Assembly: GCF_010548305.1 (NCBI RefSeq)
Contig: NZ_JAAGLV010000009.1
Span: forward strand, 248,001-312,000
Direction of reading: 5' to 3'
Length of the DNA: 64,000 nucleotides
From: Streptomyces sp. SID13031
GTDB lineage: Bacteria; Actinomycetota; Actinomycetes; Propionibacteriales; Kribbellaceae
The position numbers were made by a program, and so were the translations under genes. This document shows positions 35,450 to 42,202 of this stretch, in pieces. The stretch's first letter is position 1, and each line of letters begins with the position of its first letter. A model generated the notes under the pieces. That model did no database searches and was not told the DNA's origin. It saw nothing but the letters and a program-made list of their open reading frames with translations.

Positions 35450-36430
35450 ATGGCGGAGTCCAAGGCGGCCAAGAGCAAGACGCCCGCGGTCGAGCTGGAA
35501 GTCGGCGAGCGGACCGTGCGGATCTCGAATCCGGACCGGGTCTACTTCCCCGCGCGCGGGGAGACCAAGCTCGACCTGGTGAGGTACTACCTGTCTGTCG
35601 GAGACGGGATCGTGCGCGCCTTGCGGGAGCGGCCGTGCATGATGCATCGGTTCCCCTCCGGGGTGGCCGGCGAGAAGGTGCACCAGAAGCGGCTGCCGAA
35701 CGGGGCGCCCCCGTGGATGGAGACCGTGCAGGTCAAGTTCCCGCGGTACAACCGGACCGCCGACGAGCTCTGCGTCACCGAGATCGCGCACGTCGCCTGG
35801 GCGGTGCAGATGTCGACGGTCGAGTTCCACCCGTGGAACTCCCGCCGCGCCGACACCGAGAAGCCCGACGAATGGCGGATCGACCTCGACCCGATGCCCG
35901 ACTGCCCGTTCGACCGGGTGCGCCGGGTGGCGCACGTCGCCCACGAAGTACTCGATGATCTGGGCGCGACCGGCTATCCGAAGACGTCCGGTGGCTCCGG
36001 CATCCACATCTACGTGCGGATCAAGCCCGACCACGGCTTCTCCGACGTACGCCGGGCCGCGCTCGCCTTCGCGCGGGAGGTCGAGCGCCGCGCACCCGAC
36101 GAGGTCACCACCACCTGGTGGCGCAAGGACCGCGACCCGAAGAAGCTCTTCGTCGACTACAACCAGAACGCCCGCGACCACACGATCGCCAGCGCGTACT
36201 CCGTCCGCGGCAACCCCGAAGGCACGGTCTCGACGCCGATCCATTGGGACGAGATCGACGACGTCGACCCGAAGGCCTTCACCATCGCCACCGTCCCGGC
36301 CCGCTTCGCCGAGCTGGGCGACCTCCACGCCACCATCGACGACTCAGCCTTCTCGCTCGACACCCTCCTGGAATGGGCCGCCCGCGACGAAGCCGAAGGT
36401 GCCGAAGAACCACCGCCGCCCGAGGAGTAA
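35450..36430 (+). CDS. Non-homologous end-joining LigD-type polymerase/primase
   Basis: A 326-residue stand-alone polymerase domain of the LigD Prim-Pol family, which fills in or extends ends during double-strand break repair. Conserved blocks: RISNPDRVYFPARGETKLDLVRYY (opening), MMHRFPSGVAGEKVHQKR, catalytic Asp pair in RIDLDPMPDCPF, GGSGIHIYVRI with the active-site Ser/His, and KLFVDYNQNARDHTIASAYSVR. No ligase or nuclease domain is fused and no ku gene lies in the window. C-terminus ends in an acidic EEPPPPEE tail. Confidence 0.93.
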   Translation: MAESKAAKSKTPAVELEVGERTVRISNPDRVYFPARGETKLDLVRYYLSVGDGIVRALRERPCMMHRFPSGVAGEKVHQKRLPNGAPPWMETVQVKFPRYNRTADELCVTEIAHVAWAVQMSTVEFHPWNSRRADTEKPDEWRIDLDPMPDCPFDRVRRVAHVAHEVLDDLGATGYPKTSGGSGIHIYVRIKPDHGFSDVRRAALAFAREVERRAPDEVTTTWWRKDRDPKKLFVDYNQNARDHTIASAYSVRGNPEGTVSTPIHWDEIDDVDPKAFTIATVPARFAELGDLHATIDDSAFSLDTLLEWAARDEAEGAEEPPPPEE

Positions 36431-36481
36431 GCCTCAGCTCTGGCCTCGGCCGGGCGCGCGGGCTGACTGGTTGGCTGGGAG

Positions 36482-37081
36482 TCAGCGGCCCGCGAAGCCG
36501 TGGTGGAGGAGGTTGGCGAGTAGGTCGATCGCGGCTTCGTCGGAGATCGTGCGGCCCGAGAGTGGGTTGACCACCAGCCAGGTGTAGGCGAAGCCTTCGA
36601 GCAGGGCGTTCATCGCTGAGATCTGGTGCAGCGGGTCCGGCTGTGGTTCGGGCAGGTACGAGAGGTGCTTGATCATGTGCGTGTCGTCGTCCGCCATGAT
36701 CTGCTGCAGGCGCCGGCCGAGCTCCGGGTCGGCCATCGCCGCCTGCTTGACGGCGATCATCTCCGGCAGATGCGCCTTGTAGAAGTTCCAGAACACGGCC
36801 ACGTGCCAGCGGACCGACGAGATCTTGCTGAAGTCCTCTTCATGGGCCAGATCGCCCAGTACTGCGTTGTCCGCCTCCGCCAGCATGTCGACGAGCAGCG
36901 CCTCGAGCAACTCTTCCTTGCCGGCGAAGTGGTTGTAGAAGGAGCCCGTCGCGCGCCCGGCCGCCGCGGTGATGTCGGTGATCTTCGTGTTCAGGTACCC
37001 GCGCTCGGCGAACAACTCACGCGCCGCCTGCTTCAGCGCGGCCTCGGTCCCCGCCGCCTGTTCCTTGCGTGTGCTCGTCAC
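36482..37081 (-). CDS. TetR-family transcriptional regulator
   Basis: A 199-residue repressor. GTG at 37081 is chosen because it follows AAGGAGGTGTCCGG at ideal spacing; the longer frame from 37123 lacks a ribosome site and overlaps the operator region. HTH at about 15-60 (AARELFAERGYLNTKITDI, GSFYNHFAGKEELLEALL). Ligand domain has no recognised subtype. Divergent from the FAD monooxygenase gene, with TTCA/TGAA palindromes in between, so it probably represses that gene and itself. Confidence 0.9.
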   Translation of the reverse strand: MTSTRKEQAAGTEAALKQAARELFAERGYLNTKITDITAAAGRATGSFYNHFAGKEELLEALLVDMLAEADNAVLGDLAHEEDFSKISSVRWHVAVFWNFYKAHLPEMIAVKQAAMADPELGRRLQQIMADDDTHMIKHLSYLPEPQPDPLHQISAMNALLEGFAYTWLVVNPLSGRTISDEAAIDLLANLLHHGFAGR

Positions 37082-37118
37082 CCGGACACCTCCTTCTTGA
37101 CAACGAACCCTAGTCACG

Positions 37119-37159
37119 TTCATAGTGAATCTAAATTCAGTGAATCATCATTCAGTGAA
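37119..37159. promoter_or_regulatory. Three tandem TTCA-n-TGAA operators between tetR and monooxygenase genes
   Basis: TTCA-TAG-TGAA (37119-37129), ATTCA-G-TGAAT (37135-37145) and TTCA-G-TGAA (37151-37159) lie in a row. They overlap candidate -10 boxes for both directions: TAAATT (37132-37137) on plus and TAGATT (37133-37128) on minus. This is a clear candidate for the binding site of the adjacent TetR regulator. Confidence 0.6.
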
Positions 37160-37172
37160 ACGAGGAACCACC

Positions 37173-38513
37173 GTGACCGTTCTGATTGCCGGCGGCGGAC
37201 CGACCGGACTGACTCTTGCGATCGAGCTCGCCCGCCGCGACATCGCCGTCCGGGTGATCGACAAGGCCGACGAGTTCTTCCAGGGCTCCCGCGGCGACGG
37301 ACTCCAGCCGCGGACGCTCGAGGTCTTCGAAGACCTCGGCGTACTCGACCAGGTGCTCGCGCAGGGCATCCCGATGCCGACGCTGAAGATCCTCATCGGC
37401 GGGCAGCCCGTCGGCGAGCGACGGATGGGCGAGGTGGTCGACCCCACCCCCGACCGGCCGTACCCGAACGCCCACATGCTCGGCCAGTCGCGCACCGAGG
37501 CGATCCTCCGCGACCGGCTCTCCGGCTTCGGTGTAAGCGTTGAACTAAGCACTGCACTGGTCAGCTTCAGCCAGGACGACGATCGCGTGGTCGCCGAGCT
37601 CTCCACTGGCGAGACGCTCGCGGTTGACTACCTGGTCGGCGCGGACGGCGGCGAGAGCGTCGTCCGCAAGCAGCTCGGGATCGCCTTCGAGGGCACCACC
37701 GACGACTCGATCCGGATGCTGCTCGGCGACGTCTCGGCCGAGGGGCTCGACCACGACTACGGCTACTGGTTCGCCGGCCCGGACAACCCGATGGAGGGCA
37801 TCGTGCTGACGCCGCTGTCCGGTGGCGACCAGTTCCAGTTCGGTGCGCCGCTCGGCGATCGCGACCTTGAACCAAGCCTTGAAACCCTGCAGGGGCTGGT
37901 CGACAAGTACGCCGGCGAGGGCGTCGCCAAGCTCCGCGACCTCACCTGGTCGACGGTCTGGCGGCCGAACATCCGGTTGGCCGAGCGCTTCCGGGTCGGC
38001 CGCGTGTTCATCGCCGGCGACGCCGCGCACGTCCACCCGCCAACCGGCGGCCAGGGGCTCAACACCGGAGTACAAGACGCGTACAACCTCGGCTGGAAAC
38101 TCGCCGACGGGCGCGAGGAGGTGCTGGCGACGTACGAGACCGAGCGCCGCACGAACGCAGCACGGGTCCTGGGGATCAGCGAAGACCTGATGCAGAAACA
38201 CATCGACGGCGACGAGTGCGCCCTCGACCGCGGCGACGACACCCGCCAGCTCGACATCAGCTACCGGTCGCTGGACGCCACCGGCCCCCTGACCACCGGC
38301 GACCGCGCCCCCGACGCACCCCCTGATCGATGCCGACGGCAACAAGCTCCGCCTCTTCGATCTCTACCGCGGCCCGCACGAGACCCTGCTCCGCTTCACC
38401 CCCGAAACGACGACCGACCACCCGCACGCCGTGACAATCACCCGCGAGACCCAGCCTGGTACCTACACCTCCCCCGAGGCGTTCTCCTACTACCACGCGA
38501 GCGATGGCGATGA
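37173..38513 (+). CDS. FAD-dependent aromatic monooxygenase, frameshifted near the 3' end
   Basis: As it reads, 446 residues of a PheA/RdmE-type flavoprotein hydroxylase: FAD motif VLIAGGGPTGLTLAIELARR, substrate/FAD motif YLVGADGGESVVRKQLGI, and GRVFIAGDAAHVHPPTGGQG near 285. GTG at 37173 follows CGAGGA. From a run of five C (38319-38323) the frame turns into a Pro/Arg-rich tail ending at 38513. Dropping one C restores a normal C-terminal sequence to 38547 (LIDADGNKLRLFDLYRG onward). The FAD part is intact; the loss hits only the C-terminal thioredoxin-like segment. Could be a true mutation or a sequencing error. Confidence 0.85.
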   Translation: MTVLIAGGGPTGLTLAIELARRDIAVRVIDKADEFFQGSRGDGLQPRTLEVFEDLGVLDQVLAQGIPMPTLKILIGGQPVGERRMGEVVDPTPDRPYPNAHMLGQSRTEAILRDRLSGFGVSVELSTALVSFSQDDDRVVAELSTGETLAVDYLVGADGGESVVRKQLGIAFEGTTDDSIRMLLGDVSAEGLDHDYGYWFAGPDNPMEGIVLTPLSGGDQFQFGAPLGDRDLEPSLETLQGLVDKYAGEGVAKLRDLTWSTVWRPNIRLAERFRVGRVFIAGDAAHVHPPTGGQGLNTGVQDAYNLGWKLADGREEVLATYETERRTNAARVLGISEDLMQKHIDGDECALDRGDDTRQLDISYRSLDATGPLTTGDRAPDAPPDRCRRQQAPPLRSLPRPARDPAPLHPRNDDRPPARRDNHPRDPAWYLHLPRGVLLLPRERWR

Positions 38514-38547
38514 GATCCTGATCCGCCCCGACGGCTACCTCGGCTGA
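38323..38547 (+). pseudogene. Out-of-frame C-terminal part of the FAD monooxygenase
   Basis: In the +1 frame relative to the main ORF, codons from CTG 38323 to TGA 38545 give LIDADGNKLRLFDLYRG, then PHETLLRF, ending with DEILIRPDGYLG. This is the expected end of RdmE/PheA-like monooxygenases and keeps typical GC-rich third positions, while the main-frame tail is Pro/Arg-rich and unlike any family member. Confidence 0.8.
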
Positions 38548-38679
38548 CCCAAACCGCGCTCAACCTACTGGCCCGTTGCAACAACCTGCAGTTCCGCGGA
38601 TCCGGGCGTCCGGATGATGGCGTTCGTGATAAAGATGAGCGCTTGCTCGTCTGGGTGGGTGGGGTATGGGGAGGCTGTG

Positions 38680-39933
38680 GTGGGTCGGCGTACGTGGGGT
38701 GGCTTGCGCGGGTGGCTGGCGGCTGCCGGGGTGGTGGTCATCGTGGCCGGGGGCGCCGCGGACGGATCAGCGGCGAGTAGTCCTACCGCGGTACAAATCG
38801 ACATAGCTGTGCAGAGTGCTGCTGTGGACGCGATTCTGCAGCGCCGGGCGGCTGCGGTACTGCGACGCGATGAAGGCGAGTTCCTGGCCGACGTCGATCC
38901 GTACAACAAAGAACTGCTGGCCGCGCAGAAAGTGTTGTTCCAAAACCTGGTGCAGTTCGGGTTCGGGAAGCTGGCCTATCACCAGGGTGCTCCGCAGTTC
39001 GATCAGGCGCTGATCGACAAGTATGGCCTGACGGCGTACCTGGTGAGCGCGGCGATGGAGTACCAGATCGACGGGATCAACGAGCAGCCGGTGCAGACCG
39101 CGCTGGGGTACACGTTCGTGAAGCGCAGCGGGCGGTACGTACTGGTCGACGACAGCCATCTGGATTCCGAATACCCGGACAGCCCGAACCAAGAGGCCTG
39201 GGACACCGGTCCGGTGCTGGTCCAGCGAGGGGAACGGACCCTGGTGGTCGTCGAGGCGGGACAGACGCAGCTGGCCACCTCGATCCTGAGCAACGCTCAA
39301 CTCGCGATCAAAGCCGTGAACCGGTGGTGGGCGCCCGACTGGAAGGGCGGCACGGTGGTGATCGCGCTGGACGACACCAAAGTGCGCTCGACCGACTTCG
39401 CCGGATCGGATTGGAACGGCTTCGCCGCGGTGGCGACCTCGGTGTATCGGTGGCCGGCGGACGCCGGGGACGACGGCTCGTACGTCGTGGTGAATCCGCG
39501 CGAACGCGGCCAGCTGGACGCGCGCCTGCTGGCGCACGAGTTCACCCATGTCGCCAGCGCGCCGTACGGCCGCGGAGTCCCGCTCTGGCTGGTCGAGGGC
39601 GCCGCCGGGTATGTCCAGCGAATGCCGATCTACAGCAAGCAGACCCTCGATCTCCACGAGCAGCGCGACCTGGTCCGTTCGAGGTACGTGAACAAGGCCA
39701 AGGCGCTGCCGACCAACGACCAGTTCGTCGGCCTGTCGAAGGACAGCTCGTATGCGACCAGCTGGTACGCCGTCGACTACCTGGTCGGCAAGTACGGCCT
39801 GAACCTGGTCCTCGGGCTCTACCAGGAACTGGCCTGGCAGGAGAGCACGCCCGCGAGGCGCGACTCGGTCATGACCGAGCAGCTCGGCCGGACCGAGCAG
39901 CAGCTCTTCGCCGAGCTCAAGAAGGGCCGCTGA
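38680..39933 (+). CDS. Exported zinc metallopeptidase-like protein (HEFTH motif)
   Basis: A 417-residue protein. The second of two adjacent GTG codons (38680) follows GGGGAGG at five bases and starts a signal peptide: VGRRTWGGLRGW, a hydrophobic core, and AADGSAA. A mid-region with an NTF2-like or DUF4440-like feel (about 30-150) precedes the gluzincin-type motif AHEFTHVAS (H286, E287, H290), with a possible third ligand E306 in WLVEGAAGY. C-terminal YATSWYAVDYLVGKYG fits a peptidase MA-like domain. Probably secreted or surface-anchored; substrate unknown. Confidence 0.75.
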   Translation: MGRRTWGGLRGWLAAAGVVVIVAGGAADGSAASSPTAVQIDIAVQSAAVDAILQRRAAAVLRRDEGEFLADVDPYNKELLAAQKVLFQNLVQFGFGKLAYHQGAPQFDQALIDKYGLTAYLVSAAMEYQIDGINEQPVQTALGYTFVKRSGRYVLVDDSHLDSEYPDSPNQEAWDTGPVLVQRGERTLVVVEAGQTQLATSILSNAQLAIKAVNRWWAPDWKGGTVVIALDDTKVRSTDFAGSDWNGFAAVATSVYRWPADAGDDGSYVVVNPRERGQLDARLLAHEFTHVASAPYGRGVPLWLVEGAAGYVQRMPIYSKQTLDLHEQRDLVRSRYVNKAKALPTNDQFVGLSKDSSYATSWYAVDYLVGKYGLNLVLGLYQELAWQESTPARRDSVMTEQLGRTEQQLFAELKKGR

Positions 39934-39949
39934 CCCTCCAAGACTCAGC

Positions 39950-40324
39950 TCAGCAGTCGAGTTCGAAGACCAGCAGGGCTTTGCCGGTTGGCGAGGTCCA
40001 GCGGTACGCGACGAAGCACGGGTCGGAGTCGGTGGGCGGGTTTCCGTCGTCGCGGATGTAGTTGGCCAGTACGAACGGCCGCCACACCCGGCTGCGGCCG
40101 TCGAAGCGATGGGCACCGACGCCCCGCTCCTCGAACCGTCCGATCAGTACCGGCTGTACTTCGGGATCGCGCAGCAACCCTTCGACGACGGTGCGATCGA
40201 GCCACTCCCCGTCGTCCTCGGTGAAGGGCTGTCCGTGCAAAATGATCTCGTCACCGTGCGGCGTGTTCGGACGGATCGCGAACTCCGGCGCGGGGATGAG
40301 CAAGTTGGCGAGTTCTTGCAACAT
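39950..40324 (-). CDS. Hypothetical protein
   Basis: A 124-residue protein without a recognised family. It contains an early PNTPHGDEIILHGQPFT, a central LLRDPEVQPVLIGRFEERG and a C-terminal SPTGKALLVFELDC. No export signal. Convergent with the metallopeptidase gene (16 bases apart) and followed upstream by the binding-protein gene reading the same way, with about 95 bases between, so an operon is possible but not evident. Confidence 0.65.
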   Translation of the reverse strand: MLQELANLLIPAPEFAIRPNTPHGDEIILHGQPFTEDDGEWLDRTVVEGLLRDPEVQPVLIGRFEERGVGAHRFDGRSRVWRPFVLANYIRDDGNPPTDSDPCFVAYRWTSPTGKALLVFELDC

Positions 40325-40419
40325 TCGATCGAGAATAGCCGAGATCCGGGCCGGTGGGGATGGCTCAGCAGGCCTGGATATCCAGTCCTGCTAGAGGTCC
40401 GCGCTGGTCAGGAGGACCA

Positions 40420-41481
40420 TCAGCCGGTCCTTGCGATCTGGTCTTCGATGGTGAATTCGAGGCCGTTCGCCGCGGCCAGGTACACGTCTTGGTTTACGAG
40501 GTTTCCGTCCAGGCGCAGAAGGCCGCGGGGGCTGTCGTAGAAGTGGCCGGTCGGCAGTGCGGACACGGCGTCGATGCTGATGGAGCCGGCGATCTCGCCG
40601 AGGCGGGCGAGGAAGCGGATGGCTTCGTAGCAGGATTCGCCGACCGCGTTAAGGGCGGGCGCCCAGGTGCCGAAACGGGCGTAGTAGTCGCGGGCGAATT
40701 CGCCACTCTCGGTCGTGGCCAGACCGTCGAAGTACGCGGCGGCGGCATACAAGCCCTTGTTTGCCGAGGATCCGGCGGCGAGCAGGGTGTTCTCCTCGAT
40801 CGCCGGACTCAGCCGGAGGAGTCGTTCACTCAGGCCCGCCTTGGCGAACTGGCGATTGAAATGGACGGCATCCTGGCCCATCAGGAGCATGATCACACCA
40901 TCGACTTTGGCTTGTTCCAAGTCTTGAATCACACTGCTGAAATCAGACGTTCCGAGCGGGACGAAGTCGGTCTGGACCACCGAGGAACCCGAATCCTGCA
41001 AGGCTTTGATCGTGGTCGACGCCGTCACTCGCGGATAGACGTAGTCGTTGCCGACCACAGCCCAGCGGCGTACGCCGTGCTGTTCGCGCATCCAATGTGT
41101 TGCCGGGAGCAACTGATTGACCGGCCGCTCGCCGAGCATGAAAACACCGGGGGTGTCATCGCTGCCTTCGTGCATCGCGGCGAACGCGTAGACGACCTTG
41201 CCGCCGATCCGCTGCGTGAGCGCGACCCGTACGGCCGAAATGTGCCAGCCCGCGACAGCGTCGACCCGACCACTGTCCACCAGCCGGTCGACCTCCTCCG
41301 CCACGACCTCCGGTGACCGGCCCGCGTCGACCTGAACCAGCTCGACCTGTCGACCCGCGATCCCGCGACCGGCGTTGAGTTGCTCGATCGCGAGCTGACC
41401 GCAGGCGAGGCAGGACGGACCGTAGATGCCGGTCGGTCCCTGCAACGGCACCACGAACGCGATCGACAGCATCTCGCGCAC
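40420..41481 (-). CDS. AmiC/UrtA-like binding protein without a signal peptide
   Basis: A 353-residue type I periplasmic-binding-fold protein of the urea/short-chain amide group (AFVVPLQGPTGIYGPS, QVDAGRSPEVVAEEVDRL, NDYVYPRVTA, QTDFVPLGTSDFSSVIQD). GTG at 41481 follows AAGGAGGTC at ideal spacing. Strand one begins within five residues, so there is no signal peptide or lipobox: the protein should stay in the cytoplasm, like AmiC of Pseudomonas, which senses amides and controls an antiterminator. Divergent from marR and close to an NCS1 permease and urease operon, it may sense urea or an amide. Confidence 0.8.
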   Translation of the reverse strand: MREMLSIAFVVPLQGPTGIYGPSCLACGQLAIEQLNAGRGIAGRQVELVQVDAGRSPEVVAEEVDRLVDSGRVDAVAGWHISAVRVALTQRIGGKVVYAFAAMHEGSDDTPGVFMLGERPVNQLLPATHWMREQHGVRRWAVVGNDYVYPRVTASTTIKALQDSGSSVVQTDFVPLGTSDFSSVIQDLEQAKVDGVIMLLMGQDAVHFNRQFAKAGLSERLLRLSPAIEENTLLAAGSSANKGLYAAAAYFDGLATTESGEFARDYYARFGTWAPALNAVGESCYEAIRFLARLGEIAGSISIDAVSALPTGHFYDSPRGLLRLDGNLVNQDVYLAAANGLEFTIEDQIARTG

Positions 41482-41582
41482 GCCCGGACCTCCTTCACCG
41501 TTCTGACCAGTGTGGCTCACTCCTGCTCGGTACTCGGTTTCCTGAGCTATATTCACCAGAACGTGAGACACGGGGAGGGACG

Positions 41583-41993
41583 ATGACCGCCAGTCTGCTC
41601 CTGCTGTTGAAGCAGGCCGAACGCCGGATCGAGCACCGACTGCTGCCGATCCTGGCCGAGTTCGACCTGTCCCTGGAGCAGTGGCGGGTGATGTCGGCGC
41701 TGGCCGATGAGCCCGGTCTGCCGATGTCCACGCTCGCGGCCAACGCAGTACTGCCGAACGCGAGCCTCACCCGGCACGTCGACAAGCTGGTCGAGCGCGG
41801 CCTCGTCGTACGGCGGATCCACCCCGACGACCGGCGGCGCGTGGTGACCGCGCTGGCCCCCGTCGGCGCGACCGTCGCCGAGCGGTTGCGCGCCGAGGAG
41901 AAGCGGATCGAATCCGCGATCGCCACCGAGCTCGGCGACGATCGGCTGCAACACCTCGCCGGCGGCCTGCGGCAGCTTCAGCGCTCGCTCTGA
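41583..41993 (+). CDS. MarR-family transcriptional regulator
   Basis: A 136-residue winged-helix regulator. RRIEHRLLPILAEFDLSLEQW gives the dimer helix, STLAANAVLPNASLTRHVDKL the recognition helix and VVRRIHPDDRRRVVTALA the wing. ATG follows GGGGAGGGACG. A TATATT box (41548-41553) gives a short 5' leader. Divergent from the AmiC-like gene; it may control that gene or the permease-urease operon downstream. Confidence 0.9.
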   Translation: MTASLLLLLKQAERRIEHRLLPILAEFDLSLEQWRVMSALADEPGLPMSTLAANAVLPNASLTRHVDKLVERGLVVRRIHPDDRRRVVTALAPVGATVAERLRAEEKRIESAIATELGDDRLQHLAGGLRQLQRSL

Positions 41994-42077
41994 CCGGGCG
42001 TACGCGGTACCGCCGGTCAGCGACGCCTCGGCGGCGTACGCAGTGGATCGGAAGCTTCCAGATGGAAATACACGACC

Positions 42078-42120
42078 TTAGCGATTCGGAAACACCGGCG
42101 TAACGCGGCGTTCCTAGGTT
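42078..42120 (+). promoter_or_regulatory. GlnR-like box and promoter of the permease-urease operon
   Basis: GAAAC (42089-42093), six bases, then GTAAC (42100-42104) match the core of the actinobacterial GlnR site (gTnAC-n6-GaAAc repeats). The 5-mer six bases upstream, TTAGC, is a weak third element. TAGGTT (42115-42120) follows as a -10 box, so the site overlaps the -35 region as expected for an activator. Urease and nitrogen-source transport genes are known GlnR targets. Confidence 0.6.
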
Positions 42121-42127
42121 CCTTCCA

Positions 42128-42197
42128 TTCGGGTGCATCAGTTCCGGCAGCGTGGCCGGGCGCCTTGCACCGTCCCCGCCCGAAGGTGCCGCAGGAG
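42128..42197 (+). promoter_or_regulatory. Foldable 5' leader with competing stems
   Basis: If transcription starts near 42127 the leader is about 75 nt. TTCGGG (42128-42133) pairs with CCCGAA (42179-42184); GGTGCA (42132-42137) pairs with TGCACC (42166-42171); CCGGC/GCCGG (42144-42148/42155-42159) forms the tip. A second GGTGC at 42185-42189 can instead take GCACC, making a hairpin just before the Shine-Dalgarno AGGAG. Mutually exclusive folds of this kind are typical of translational switches. No known riboswitch consensus was recognised. Confidence 0.4.
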
Positions 42198-42202
42198 TTC
42201 GC

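Noticed and set aside
38325..38513. Novel Pro/Arg-rich C-terminal domain of the monooxygenase
   Set aside because: The other frame carries the expected family C-terminus, so this tail is a frameshift product.
42100..42202. Guanidine-I (ykkC) riboswitch, because of CCTAGGTTCC near the urease operon
   Set aside because: The CTGGTCCGAGAG, ACACGG and AAAAGCCCGGGAG blocks of that class are missing and the segment overlaps the likely promoter.
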